Shown here: one piece after another, positions 9,153-18,021 of the stretch
Layout of the letters: every line of letters begins with the position of its first letter
Position numbering within the stretch: the stretch's first letter is position 1
Assembly: GCF_001894945.1 (NCBI RefSeq)
Contig: NZ_BCXE01000001.1
Coordinates: 434,001-498,000, forward strand
DNA from: Rhodococcus ruber NBRC 15591
GTDB taxonomy: Bacteria > Actinomycetota > Actinomycetes > Mycobacteriales > Mycobacteriaceae
Direction: 5' to 3'
DNA: 64,000 bases
Notes under the pieces: generated by a model
Told to the model about the DNA's origin: nothing
Seen by the model: only the letters and a program-made list of their open reading frames with translations
Databases searched by the model: none
Program-made: the position numbers and the translations under genes

Positions 9153-9329
9153 CCCTAACCCGCTTAGCGACCCGCCGTGAGACGAGCAGGGCCACCCAAG
9201 GACGGTATCGAGCTAGTGGCGCATACTAATGATTCCGACGATGTTTGTTCGTAACTCTAACGGCCCGTCGGTCGATACGTCTGTGTGTCCGTCTCGGACG
9301 GACGAGTACCTGGAACAAGGAGGCAAGTG

Positions 9330-10055
9330 GTGTCGAACATGAACGTGCAGGTCGAACAGGCTGCATTAGCGCCGTTCTACCTGGTGTTCGACGTATCGGG
9401 CTCGATGGTGGACGAGATGGTTGCTCTCAACCAAGCACTCCGTGACTTGAAGAACGAGATGCTGAAGAGCCCGATCCTGGCCGACATCGCCCGTGTCTCC
9501 CTGATCAGTTTCAGTGACCACGCACGCGTGGTCATTCCGTTGATGGATCTTGCCCAGGACACGCTGATCGGAAACGGCGACGTCCTGCATGTGGAAGGTC
9601 TGACCTCCTATGCCGCAGCCTTCCGGACTCTGAAGGAACAGATTCAGCGGGATCTCCCGGTGTTGAAGACCGAGTCCGGCGGCGCCGTCTATCGGCCCAT
9701 GGTGTTCTTCGTGACGGACGGTCACCCGTCCGACAGCGACGGTGAATGGCGGCGGGCGTTCCAGGAGCTCACGACCGCCAAACCGTTTCCGAACATCATT
9801 CCCTTCGGGTTCGGCGATGCGAACGGCGAGATCCTGAAGGAGATCACGTTCCCGAAGAAGCGGGGGGAGAGTTACTACTTCATCGCCCGCCAGGGATTGG
9901 GGCGCGCCGAAGCCATGGCTGCGATCGCCAAGATCGTCGTTCAATCGGTCGTGAGTTCGACGCAGTCGGCGGCAGACGGAATGCCGCGCGTGAGCTTGGA
10001 GAAGGCGGGAACAGAGCACGTTCTCCAGCAGGCTCCCGCCTGGGACATGGTGTGA
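9330..10055 (+). CDS. TerY-like von Willebrand factor A protein
   Basis: This 241-residue cytosolic protein is a vWA domain throughout. The metal-ion-dependent adhesion site is visible as FDVSGSM (DxSxS) at about residues 20-26, with the downstream Thr in GLTSYAAAF and the Asp in FFVTDGHPSD. This matches TerY proteins of tellurium/stress loci, which serve as docking subunits. The GTG at 9330 has AAGGAGG six bases upstream; an upstream ATG in frame lacks this. It overlaps the next gene (PP2C) by 4 bp. TerY, a PP2C-like phosphatase and a kinase form the TerY-P triad known from comparative work on Ter systems. Confidence 0.88.
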   Translation: MSNMNVQVEQAALAPFYLVFDVSGSMVDEMVALNQALRDLKNEMLKSPILADIARVSLISFSDHARVVIPLMDLAQDTLIGNGDVLHVEGLTSYAAAFRTLKEQIQRDLPVLKTESGGAVYRPMVFFVTDGHPSDSDGEWRRAFQELTTAKPFPNIIPFGFGDANGEILKEITFPKKRGESYYFIARQGLGRAEAMAAIAKIVVQSVVSSTQSAADGMPRVSLEKAGTEHVLQQAPAWDMV

Positions 10056-10987
10056 GCGAGGTGCTGCGAGGGGACTTGGAACAGCAAGGAACTCTCGACG
10101 TCGAGCACCCCGAGCCGTACACAGTCGGTGACCCGGGACGGGCATACACCGAACTCGGAGGTGGGATGCCGTTTCGCACGGCGATGCCACCGGACTCGAT
10201 GTGCGACGCGTTCGACTGTTTCGGGTGGTCACTCAGAGCGGCGTCGGTACGCGGACTCATGCACCGAAGCGACGGATCGCCCCGTCAGGACGCGTACGCG
10301 GTGCGGTATTCGCCGGAGACGGATCGATTTGCTGTCGCCGTATGTGACGGCGTCGGTAGCGCACCGCAGTCCCACATCGCCGCGGAGGCAGCCGCGAACT
10401 GTCTGGTCGATCGCGCAATCGATGCCGCAACGTCGAGCGACGACGACGGGTGGACCGAGACGTTCCAGGCCGCATCCGAGGCGGTCACAGTTGCCGCGGA
10501 GAACCTCGGGGTGTCGGATTCGTCAGTGGCCGGGGTCCGTGAAGTCATGGCAACGACCGCGATCCTCGTCGTGGTGGACCGGGTGTCGGCTTCGGGCTCA
10601 TGGACGGTGCGCTACGCGGGTATCGGAGACAGCTCGTTGTGGCTGACGGACGTATCCACAGACGACGAGACGGCGTGGATTCCCGTCCTCGGAGGCAAGG
10701 CCGCTGCCGAGGACATCGCGACCAACCGGACGTCGGCTCTGCCGTTGCGCGACCGGACATCTGTGCGCCCGGGGCAGTTCACCCTGCTCGAGGGCCAGCT
10801 GCTCCTCGCATGCACGGATGGAGTCGGCGATGCGTTCGGGGCGGGAGACGGGGAAGTTGCCCGGACTCTCAAACGGTCGTGGATGAAACCTCCCACCGCA
10901 TTGAACTTCGCAGCTCAGGTGTCCTTCGGAAGGAGGAGACTTCTCGATGACCGGACCGGTGTCGCACTCTGGGCTCCCACACGCTAG
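10052..10987 (+). CDS. PP2C-like protein phosphatase
   Basis: This 311-residue protein has the PP2C metal-binding motifs AVCDGVGSAPQSH and CTDGVGDAF, the YAGIGDSS strand and the MATTAILVVV core, so it should be a Mn/Mg-dependent Ser/Thr phosphatase. The GTG at 10052 overlaps the vWA gene stop (GTGA). Its 3-prime end overlaps the next gene by 41 bp in another frame. In the TerY-P triad the phosphatase is thought to counter the locus kinase. Substrates are unknown. Confidence 0.87.
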   Translation: MSEVLRGDLEQQGTLDVEHPEPYTVGDPGRAYTELGGGMPFRTAMPPDSMCDAFDCFGWSLRAASVRGLMHRSDGSPRQDAYAVRYSPETDRFAVAVCDGVGSAPQSHIAAEAAANCLVDRAIDAATSSDDDGWTETFQAASEAVTVAAENLGVSDSSVAGVREVMATTAILVVVDRVSASGSWTVRYAGIGDSSLWLTDVSTDDETAWIPVLGGKAAAEDIATNRTSALPLRDRTSVRPGQFTLLEGQLLLACTDGVGDAFGAGDGEVARTLKRSWMKPPTALNFAAQVSFGRRRLLDDRTGVALWAPTR

Positions 10988-11606
10988 GAAGACCGGCCTC
11001 AGCTCACGATTGCGGGATATCACGAGAGGCGCCTTCTTCGACTCGGAAAAGGCATGCGTTGTCGTGGTGGCATGCATTCCGGTTCTGGCGATGGGTGCGG
11101 TCGCGGGAATTCTCTGGCGACCCCTGGCAGTGATCGGATTGCTCTGGGGCGCCTACCTGTTTCGGACCTTCCATCGAGAGGTCCAGTCGGCCGTTGCAGT
11201 GATGAAGTGTGACGTCGAACGATTCCGAGGTGAGCGCCGCGGGTACGTTCTGCTGGTCTGGATACTGGCAGTAGCGATGTCGATCCCGCTGACGCAGGTG
11301 TTCTTCGCAAACGACCTGAGAGCAATGGCGGCACCGACCATCGCAGCAGTGGAAGCCGACACGAGCAAGATGGCCACAGCCATCCCGAAGGCGATCTACG
11401 GCGCGGCGCCGAGTTCGCCTTCGTACAGTCCTTGCGAGACGGTCCACCGCTTCACCACCGATTCTGTTGCGTGGCCGTGTTACTCGGCTATCGGTTATCT
11501 ACGTCTCTGGCAGATGTCGTCGGCTATCGCCATGATGGCCTGCATATCGTTGTTGGTCGTCGGATTCCCCTCGGCATTGCTATGGCACGTCAGAGCTCGG
11601 CGATGA
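10947..11606 (+). CDS. membrane protein of the Ter locus
   Basis: This 219-residue protein has about four hydrophobic segments: ACVVVVACIPVLAMGAVAG and RPLAVIGLLWGAYLF in the first third, YVLLVWILAVAMSIPL in the middle, and SSAIAMMACISLLVVGF at the C-terminus. No known family was recognised. It begins inside the end of the phosphatase gene, which suggests tight co-expression. It may anchor the TerY/phosphatase/kinase proteins at the membrane together with the DUF4407 protein; that is inference from position only. Confidence 0.75.
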   Translation: MTGPVSHSGLPHARKTGLSSRLRDITRGAFFDSEKACVVVVACIPVLAMGAVAGILWRPLAVIGLLWGAYLFRTFHREVQSAVAVMKCDVERFRGERRGYVLLVWILAVAMSIPLTQVFFANDLRAMAAPTIAAVEADTSKMATAIPKAIYGAAPSSPSYSPCETVHRFTTDSVAWPCYSAIGYLRLWQMSSAIAMMACISLLVVGFPSALLWHVRARR

Positions 11607-11687
11607 GTTGAAGCGCACCGTGCCCACGGCCGACCACTCGTACCTGAAGGTTCGAGAAGCAATCTCGTTGTTCTGAACGGAAATCGA

Positions 11688-13220
11688 ATGAGTCCTTTCT
11701 CCCAGTTCCTCGCCCGACTTGCCGGCGCGCGAATCGATGTCTTGCGGCAGCTGCCGGGACAGATTCCCAAGCAAGCGGCGATGGGTGCTGTCCTGCTGAC
11801 AACCGCGTTCTTTGCGGCGATCTCGGCTGCGTACGCCCTTTACATCACCGGTGTCACAGAGGGATGGTTCCTCGCTCTCGTCGCCGGACTGGTGTGGGGC
11901 CTCGCGATTCTCAATCTCGACCGGATGCTTGTTCTCGGGCTTTCTCAGGAACGAAGCCTGAAGAAGCTGTTGATGTTGGCCGTGCCCCGCGTGGTGCTGG
12001 CCGTCATCATCGGCGTCGTCATTTCGACTCCGCTGATGCTGAAGGTCTTCGAATCCGAGATCGAGGCCCAGCTGAACCGGAACATCCTCGCGGCGCAGGA
12101 ACAACTTCGATCCGACCTGAACAACTCCACCGCCTCGGCAGATCTTACGGCCGCAGAAACAGAGCTGGCGGATCTTCGTGCCTTGATCAATGCCGGTCCC
12201 ACTGCGGACCCAGCGGCCAACCCGAAGGTTCAAGCCGTGCAGACCGAGATCGACGCACTGAACGAGCGGGCGGCCGAGCAGAAGGCCGAGTACGACCGAC
12301 TCCAAGCCCTGGCCATCGCTGAAGAAGAAGGCAGCGGTGGAACCGGCATCGCCGGCTGCGCCGCGATGTGTGTGGAGAAGAAGCGTCTCGCGAACGAAGC
12401 CAAGGCGCGCTGGGACGCGACACTCCGTGAGGTCGAGGCCAAGGAAGGAGAGAAGGCGCGACTGGCGGCTGAACTCGAGGGGACTCTTCTGGAGGAAAGC
12501 GAACGGCGCATCGCAGATGCTCAGGTCGAGCTTCCTATCGTCGAGCAGACGGTCGCCCAGCTTCGTGAGCAGATCTCGTCGGCTCAGGACACCAGCTATC
12601 AGTTGGAGCAAGCGAACCAGGGCATCATCGCTCGTCTCAAGGCATTGAACGACCTCTCGGCAGGAGACGGCACGGCGGCTGCGGCACGCTATGCAGTGGC
12701 CGCGCTGTTCATGTGTCTCGAACTGCTCCCTGTAATCTTCAAGGTGCTCACCAACTTGGGCAGGCCGACCGCCTACGACGACGTTCTGACCAAGACAGAG
12801 GACGTCGAGGTGGCGGCTGCGACAGCCGACATCGACGCCAGACGTGACCGGGAAAAGCTGCGCACGGATGCCCAAATGGAGGCAGAGAAAGACCGTATCG
12901 ACAAGCAACAAGCAGCGGTCTTGAAAATCAACGATGCCGTGGTCGCCCACCAGGTCGACGTGATCGATGCTGCGCTGGAGCGTTGGACCGACCACGCGAA
13001 GGCAACCGCGTCGGAGCGGCTGAACAGTTGGGCCGCGACACTCGGTGGGACCGGAACCGTGGGTATGCCGCCGGCGGGTATGCCCCCGCGGCCGACTGCC
13101 GCGTCGATCTCCCTCGACAAGAGTGGGTCCGGGAACGGCGAGTACGGACGGCCCGCACCTCGAGGCGGCACCGCAACCAGGACATTGATGGATCCGTTAC
13201 CCGACCCGAGCAGGATCTGA
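11688..13220 (+). CDS. DUF4407 membrane coiled-coil protein
   Basis: This 510-residue protein fits DUF4407. Three membrane helices lie in the N-terminal 120 residues (AAMGAVLLTTAFFAAISAA, WFLALVAGLVWGLAI, VVLAVIIGVVIST). A long charged coiled coil follows at about 125-325 and holds a CAAMC pair. A fourth hydrophobic segment (YAVAALFMCLELLPVIF) and a helical, then Pro-rich tail complete it. Such proteins accompany vWA and kinase genes in actinobacterial Ter and stress loci; the biochemical role is unknown. The ATG at 11688 opens the first amphipathic helix. A possible role is to sense envelope stress and pass it to the kinase/phosphatase pair. Confidence 0.85.
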   Translation: MSPFSQFLARLAGARIDVLRQLPGQIPKQAAMGAVLLTTAFFAAISAAYALYITGVTEGWFLALVAGLVWGLAILNLDRMLVLGLSQERSLKKLLMLAVPRVVLAVIIGVVISTPLMLKVFESEIEAQLNRNILAAQEQLRSDLNNSTASADLTAAETELADLRALINAGPTADPAANPKVQAVQTEIDALNERAAEQKAEYDRLQALAIAEEEGSGGTGIAGCAAMCVEKKRLANEAKARWDATLREVEAKEGEKARLAAELEGTLLEESERRIADAQVELPIVEQTVAQLREQISSAQDTSYQLEQANQGIIARLKALNDLSAGDGTAAAARYAVAALFMCLELLPVIFKVLTNLGRPTAYDDVLTKTEDVEVAAATADIDARRDREKLRTDAQMEAEKDRIDKQQAAVLKINDAVVAHQVDVIDAALERWTDHAKATASERLNSWAATLGGTGTVGMPPAGMPPRPTAASISLDKSGSGNGEYGRPAPRGGTATRTLMDPLPDPSRI

Positions 13221-13232
13221 AAGGCGTAGCAC

Positions 13233-13829
13233 GTGTCCGACCTGTCCTTCGACATCGATGTCGATCCGCTGCTGCGTAACGATCTCGTCCTCGATCTACC
13301 AGGTGACAACTGGAACCCCTCCGTTGTCGTTCCGGCGTTGACCGCATTGTCCGACCGCATGCTGTCCCAACCGCATCTCGACGGCGTCTTCCGTCTCGTA
13401 GTCCTGCGAGGCGGGAAACTTGTGTTCGACAGTTCCTTCCAGCCATTGGAGGTCGGCTCTGGTCCTGAGGCGATCTTGCGGGGAACGATTCCGCGCAGCG
13501 GTCCGATCGGCTCGAGCGAGTCGCATGCGGGGATGACCTTGATGGTTGCGGCGGCCGGAGCGATAGAGCAGGAGAGGATCCGACGGTCTCCGTGGCCGGT
13601 TCTCCTCTGGCTTGTCGGAGCGGACGCGAACGAGGTCTACTTTCGAGTACACCGAGAGCACAAACCCCTGCGGACCGTTGCGGATCCCGCGGACGCGTCC
13701 GGCCGGCTCACTCTCGTATGTAGCCGGTTCTTGGATGAGGTCGCGACCGCGGATCAACCCGACGTGACCCGATGGATCGACAACCGCGTAAGTCCGATAA
13801 CCGAGGGAATGGGCAATGCGGCCGGGTGA
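13233..13829 (+). CDS. hypothetical protein of the Ter locus
   Basis: This 198-residue soluble protein was not recognised. It has mixed alpha/beta composition with FRLVVLRGGKLVFDSSF and WPVLLWLVGADANEVYF strands and no signal peptide or membrane segment. The GTG at 13233 follows AAAGGCGTAG, 12 bp after the DUF4407 stop, and the kinase gene follows 45 bp after its end. It is therefore probably a dedicated partner of the vWA/phosphatase/kinase group. Confidence 0.75.
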   Translation: MSDLSFDIDVDPLLRNDLVLDLPGDNWNPSVVVPALTALSDRMLSQPHLDGVFRLVVLRGGKLVFDSSFQPLEVGSGPEAILRGTIPRSGPIGSSESHAGMTLMVAAAGAIEQERIRRSPWPVLLWLVGADANEVYFRVHREHKPLRTVADPADASGRLTLVCSRFLDEVATADQPDVTRWIDNRVSPITEGMGNAAG

Positions 13830-13874
13830 ATCCAGTGAGTCCCTCGGTACGAGGATCCGGAGGAGGGGTGATTC

Positions 13875-15347
13875 GTGCCGATCGACAGAGCGAACCTGAC
13901 GGTTCACCGGGAACTCGGTTCGGGAGGATTCGGCACGGTCTACGAGGTCGATACCCCCAATTCCCTCTTCTCGGAACCGACATGCGCATTCAAGGAGTTC
14001 AAGACCCCGGGGCATGCCGAGATCCAGAACTTGCGTGTGCTCATCGCACACAGAGCGTCGATGCCGCAGGAGGACCGCGAAGTCCTCGACCGGTTCACGA
14101 CGTGGCCACGCGAGGTCGTGACGAAGGGTCGTGACGTCGTCGGCTTCTTGATGCGCATGGTCCCGCAGGACTTCATGGAAGCCTCGATCTCGCAGATCGA
14201 ACGAACGACGTCGGTCATGCGAAGCATCGACTGGCTGGCGAACCCGGTGCATGCCAGGAAGTCCGGAGCATCCCTCGTCGTCGAGGCCGGCGATGTCCGG
14301 ACTCGGCTTCGATACTGCGCGTGGCTCGCTCGCGCCTTCCACCTTCTCCACCGGAACGGGATGGTCTACGGGGACCTCAGCCTGACGAACGTGCTGTACA
14401 GCGAGTCGCGTGACAGTCCCATCATGCTGATCGACACGGATCCCGTCCGGGTCGAGTCGAAATCTCCGCCGCTGGCGCAGGCGACTTCCCCCGGGATGCG
14501 TCCGCCCGAGGCAAGGGGAGCGAATGCAACGCGCGAGCAGGACGTCGAGACGGATCGGTTCAAGCTTGCCGTATTGCTGTACAACGTGCTCGGCGCGTCT
14601 ATGCGCATCGATCCGAAGCTGACCGCGGTGCAGGGCAAGATCGACTCCGCTGGTGTGCAAATGTTCGCTGCGGCACTGGGCAGCGATCGAGAGCGCCGAC
14701 CTTCGGCCGAAGATTGGTACCGGTACTTCTACGGTCGCTACACCGCACTCATCGAGTTTCCGAAGGTCGCCGGTTTGCGAGTGGAGCCCGGCCACGGACT
14801 CGCCGGCCAGTCGGTCACCGTTCGATGGCAGGTCCAGGGCCACGAAGCACTCGTCCTGCACACGCCATGGGGCACGGTACACGACCTGGGGGTCAGTGCT
14901 CCCGATTCGCTCCAGGTGACTCTCCAGAGTTCCGGACAGTTCAGACTCGTCGCGACGAACTCGAACGGTTCGACGGAGATGCTCAGCGATGTAGTGCACG
15001 TCTTCACGCCACCCCGTATCAACTTCGTGAATGTGCCTGCACTGCAGGATGCCAGTCGAGTTGTGACGGGGATGGACATCGAGCCTTTGAGTCGACTGCT
15101 CGAACCCGAGCGGGATGTCGAGTGGGTCGACGACCTGTTGCGCCAGGTATCCCCTCCGCAAATTCCGGAGGTGGTGGGCGATGCGTCACTCCAAGTGCCC
15201 GATCTCGGGTCGATGCTGCTCTCAGCAGGCGGTCTGTCAGGTGCGCTGACGGATGCGCTGAACATGGCGGAGCGAGAAGTTGGAGGCGAACCGGTGCGTA
15301 GGTCCTCGACCCTGGACATCATTCGCTTCCTCTGGACGCCTCGGTAA
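13875..15347 (+). CDS. TerY-P triad-type protein kinase
   Basis: This 490-residue protein has an N-terminal kinase fold. The glycine loop is GSGGFGTVY (15-23), the ATP lysine is in AFKEF (Lys40), and the catalytic loop is YGDLSLTNVL with Asp167. The metal site is DTD (Asp187) where classic kinases have DFG. The usual HRD is YGD, and the APE region is replaced by RPPEARG. The C-terminal 200 residues contain a beta-rich Ig-like segment (LRVEPGHGLAGQSVTVRWQV) and a helical tail. The motif changes match the kinase of Ter phosphorylation triads more than eukaryote-type PknB kinases. The GTG at 13875 has GGAGGAGGGG upstream. Confidence 0.85.
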   Translation: MPIDRANLTVHRELGSGGFGTVYEVDTPNSLFSEPTCAFKEFKTPGHAEIQNLRVLIAHRASMPQEDREVLDRFTTWPREVVTKGRDVVGFLMRMVPQDFMEASISQIERTTSVMRSIDWLANPVHARKSGASLVVEAGDVRTRLRYCAWLARAFHLLHRNGMVYGDLSLTNVLYSESRDSPIMLIDTDPVRVESKSPPLAQATSPGMRPPEARGANATREQDVETDRFKLAVLLYNVLGASMRIDPKLTAVQGKIDSAGVQMFAAALGSDRERRPSAEDWYRYFYGRYTALIEFPKVAGLRVEPGHGLAGQSVTVRWQVQGHEALVLHTPWGTVHDLGVSAPDSLQVTLQSSGQFRLVATNSNGSTEMLSDVVHVFTPPRINFVNVPALQDASRVVTGMDIEPLSRLLEPERDVEWVDDLLRQVSPPQIPEVVGDASLQVPDLGSMLLSAGGLSGALTDALNMAEREVGGEPVRRSSTLDIIRFLWTPR

Positions 15348-15349
15348 GT

Positions 15350-15383
15350 CCCGCTGTAGCCGAACGGGTTCGGCTACAGCGGG
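15350..15383 (+). terminator. hairpin terminator after the Ter kinase
   Basis: A perfect 15-bp stem (CCCGCTGTAGCCGAA pairing with its complement) with a CGGG loop starts 3 bp after the kinase stop. No U-tract follows, as is common in GC-rich actinobacteria. It probably ends the plus-strand operon and, being symmetrical, could also stop minus-strand transcripts. Confidence 0.8.
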
Positions 15384-15429
15384 AACGAGTACGGACGGTC
15401 GGCCCCACGGGACGGACGACTTGCCGTAT

Positions 15430-15450
15430 TGCCCTGCCGTAGGCAGGGCA
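15430..15450 (-). terminator. hairpin terminator for the minus-strand Ter genes
   Basis: TGCCCTGCC and GGCAGGGCA form a perfect 9-bp stem around a GTA loop, 48 bp beyond the stop of the two-domain TerD-like gene. Together with the larger hairpin next to it, it separates the convergent Ter operons. Confidence 0.6.
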
Positions 15451-15497
15451 GCGTCGCACTTCCAGGCGAACTGCCGACCGTCTGGTGTCAGAAGCTG

Positions 15498-16724
15498 CTA
15501 CTTACTACCCGCCGTCCAACGCATTCCCCACTTGTACGCCTTGTCGAGATGGGACTGGTCGCCCTTGATGTAGCGGACTTCGCGCTTGACGTCAATCTCG
15601 CCGTTCTTGCTTTCCAGCAACGCAATCGCGCACATGGGCGCACGATTGTCGCCGGAATCGAGACGGACCTCGATCTCGGAACCAGAGGTTCGGTAGAGCG
15701 TGACCACACCGTCCGCGGCAGCCCAGTTCGGTACGCCCTCATAGATGTACGCGAAGATGAGGATGCGCTTGAAGACCCACGGGTTCGACAGGTCGATGTA
15801 CAGGTTTTCGCCACCGGCCACGGAGCCCGTCCGGTCGTCGCCGTCGAGCTCGATGAACGGATAGTCGTACCGTGATCCGAACGCTCCTCCGAGGGCTTGG
15901 ATGACGCCCTTGCTTCCGTCGGCCATCTCGTACAGGCAGCCGAGATCGAGATCGATGCCGCTGCCCCCGGCAAGGCGACCGAAGAACCCCGTACCGGAGC
16001 CCCTGGTGCTCCAGTTCAGGTTCACTCGCATGAGACCCTGCTCTTCGCCGGCCTTCACAAGGCTTACCGAGGGAGTGTTCTTGTCGAGAGTGATCTTGGA
16101 GAGAGTGACCGGCGGCGCTGCCGGGGTCGTCACGGGTGGCCGGGACGGGGGAACGCCGCGACGCTCGGTTGTGGGTTCGGGTGACGGTGCTGGGGGAGGA
16201 GTCGGCGTCGGCGCCGGTGGTGCCGGCTGGGTGACGTCCACACCGTAATTCGTGGCGAGCGCCGAAAGTCCGGTGTTCCATCCCTGCGAGACGTTGCGCA
16301 CCTTCCATGTCCCGTTACGACGATAGACCTCCATCAGAATCGCGGCCCGTTCGGAACTCAATCCGCTTGCGGGTGCCTGAACAACCAGGCCGGTCGGTTG
16401 TTCGAGGGTGACGCCGAGACCGGGGACTGTTGCCAGGCTTCCGCTCACGCTCTCGTCCAGGGCTACCGCGATGGACAGGGTGTGGATGTGTGCGGGGATG
16501 AGCGTCAGGTCCAACGAGATTCGATCCGCACCTATCAGCCGGACAGCGCCTTCGGGAGACTTGGGTTGGTTGAAGAAGATGAAATCGTCGTCGTTCCGTA
16601 CACGCTGGTCCACCGTCAACTGGAAGGCCATCAGGTCGACTGTGCCCTGGCGTGCGCCGGACACGGACAATGTCGCGGTGCCGTCGTGGATAACTGTGTT
16701 CGCTCCGGGGGGAAGTGCAGGCAT
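15498..16724 (-). CDS. two-domain TerD/TerA-like protein
   Basis: This 408-residue protein has an N-terminal TerD-like beta-sandwich at about residues 1-165 (VDLMAFQLTVDQRVRNDDDF, FFNQPKSPEG, ILMEVYRRNGTWKVRNVSQG). A Pro-rich linker with PTPPPAPSPEP spans about 170-215. The second beta-rich domain (IDLDLGCLYEMADG, PFIELDGDDRTG, ILIFAYIYEG) carries the acidic clusters typical of TerA/TerD calcium-binding proteins. Length and two-domain form are closest to TerA. The ATG at 16724 fits the domain start, though no strong Shine-Dalgarno lies close by. It follows the DUF475 gene on the same strand and is separated from it by a hairpin. Confidence 0.82.
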   Translation of the reverse strand: MPALPPGANTVIHDGTATLSVSGARQGTVDLMAFQLTVDQRVRNDDDFIFFNQPKSPEGAVRLIGADRISLDLTLIPAHIHTLSIAVALDESVSGSLATVPGLGVTLEQPTGLVVQAPASGLSSERAAILMEVYRRNGTWKVRNVSQGWNTGLSALATNYGVDVTQPAPPAPTPTPPPAPSPEPTTERRGVPPSRPPVTTPAAPPVTLSKITLDKNTPSVSLVKAGEEQGLMRVNLNWSTRGSGTGFFGRLAGGSGIDLDLGCLYEMADGSKGVIQALGGAFGSRYDYPFIELDGDDRTGSVAGGENLYIDLSNPWVFKRILIFAYIYEGVPNWAAADGVVTLYRTSGSEIEVRLDSGDNRAPMCAIALLESKNGEIDVKREVRYIKGDQSHLDKAYKWGMRWTAGSK

Positions 16725-16765
16725 GGCGTGTCCGGCCCTACGGCCGACTCCTTTCGGCGGAGATG

Positions 16766-16800
16766 CGTGTGGGCAGCCGGCATTCCCGGCTGCCCACACG
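16766..16800 (-). terminator. intergenic hairpin between DUF475 and the TerA-like gene
   Basis: CGTGTGGGCAGCCGG forms a perfect 15-bp stem with its complement around a CATTC loop. It starts 10 bp after the DUF475 stop and lies 42 bp before the next start on the same strand. It can act as a terminator or an attenuator that lowers expression of the downstream gene. Confidence 0.75.
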
Positions 16801-16809
16801 TCGAACTGC

Positions 16810-17934
16810 TCAGGCGTTGACGGTTACCGACTCGCGCTGCGGATCTTCGTCCGCGTCAGCCTCGTCATCGGGGTTGTTCTTGTTCCGGATGATGCTGGTG
16901 GCGAGGGCCGCGAGGATCAGGAACACGCCGGTCAGGCCGGTGACGATCTCGCTGACATGGTGGCCGATCGAGTACAGCAGGATCAGCGCTAGAGCACCGA
17001 TCGCCCAGTGAGCCCCGTGCTCGAGGTAGACGTACTCGGCGAGCGTGCCCTTCCGGACCAGGTAGACGGTGATCGACCGCACGAACATCGCGCCGATGAA
17101 GCCGAGGCCGAGAGCGATGATGATCGGGTCGGACGTGACAGCGAATGCGCCGATCACGCCGTCGAAGGAGAACGACGCATCCAGCACCTCGAGGTAGAGG
17201 AACAGGAAGAAGCCGGCCTTACCGGTTGCCTTCGCGAGGTCGGTGGGGCCACCGGACGATTCTTCGCCCTCGTCATCGACGTTGAACAGCTCGCCGAGAC
17301 CGTTGACGAGGATGTAGGTGATCATGCCGAGCGTGCCGGCGATCATCACCGTCGACGACTTACCTTCGGGTGCGAGGAACACCGCGGTGAGGACGAGAAG
17401 CCCCGACGCGACAACCACCGAGAGCTGGTCGAGCTTGCCGATCCGCTCCAGCGGACGTTCGAGCCAGGACAGCCATGTGATCTCCTTCTCTTCGAAGATG
17501 AAGCCCAAGAAGAGCATCAGGAGGAACATGCCACCGAACGAGGCGATCTGCGGGTGCGCGTCGGTGATGAGGGTCTCGTAGCTTGCGCGACCGTCGGGGA
17601 AGTAGGCTGCACCATCGGCCGGCGGATTGAGCGCCAGGTCCAATGCCGCGACCGGGCCGAGGCCGGAAGCTGCCCAGACGATGATGAGCGGGAACACGAG
17701 GCGCATGCCGAAGACGGCGATCAGGATGCCGATCGTGAGGAAGATCTTCTGCCAGAACTCGCTCATCCTCCGCAGCACGGTCGCGTTGATGACCGCGTTG
17801 TCGAACGAGAGTGAAACCTCGAGTACGCCGAGGATGGCTGCGAGCAGCAGGGCCTGAGGACCGCCGTAGAGGAAGGCGACGACCAGGGCGACAACAGTGA
17901 CGGCGAAAGATGCGCCGAATATGCGCATAACCAC
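16810..17934 (-). CDS. DUF475 (TerC-superfamily) integral membrane protein
   Basis: This 374-residue polytopic protein has about nine hydrophobic helices. It carries the TerC/DUF475 signature EVSLSFDNAVINATVLRRM near the N-terminus and the matching EVLDASFSFDGVIGAF in the second half; these acidic-Asp motifs may bind metal. EEKEITWLSWLE lies in a cytosolic loop, and the C-terminus is acidic. TerC-type proteins are proposed metal transporters or metallation factors in Ter systems. The GTG at 17934 has AAAGG eight bases upstream; an ATG two codons later is also possible. It lies between terD and the TerA-like gene. Confidence 0.88.
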   Translation of the reverse strand: MVMRIFGASFAVTVVALVVAFLYGGPQALLLAAILGVLEVSLSFDNAVINATVLRRMSEFWQKIFLTIGILIAVFGMRLVFPLIIVWAASGLGPVAALDLALNPPADGAAYFPDGRASYETLITDAHPQIASFGGMFLLMLFLGFIFEEKEITWLSWLERPLERIGKLDQLSVVVASGLLVLTAVFLAPEGKSSTVMIAGTLGMITYILVNGLGELFNVDDEGEESSGGPTDLAKATGKAGFFLFLYLEVLDASFSFDGVIGAFAVTSDPIIIALGLGFIGAMFVRSITVYLVRKGTLAEYVYLEHGAHWAIGALALILLYSIGHHVSEIVTGLTGVFLILAALATSIIRNKNNPDDEADADEDPQRESVTVNA

Positions 17935-17964
17935 GGACGTGGCCTTTCTCTATGGGTGCGCACA

Positions 17965-17997
17965 CGTCGGGATGCTCTCGTTTCGAGCATCCCGACG
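17965..17997 (-). terminator. intergenic hairpin between terD and DUF475
   Basis: CGTCGGGATGCTC and its exact complement form a 13-bp stem with a 7-nt loop, 24 bp after the terD stop and 30 bp before the DUF475 start. It is a likely attenuator that lets terD be made in excess of the downstream genes. Confidence 0.75.
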
Positions 17998-18021
17998 GTT
18001 CACGCGGACGGAACCGAAGAA

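Noticed and set aside
11580-12995. 471-codon minus-strand frame opposite the DUF4407 gene
   Set aside because: No recognisable domain or ribosome binding site; the plus-strand frame has membrane helices and coiled coil.
13296-15161. 621-codon minus-strand frame opposite the kinase
   Set aside because: Shadow frame; the plus-strand kinase motifs are clear.
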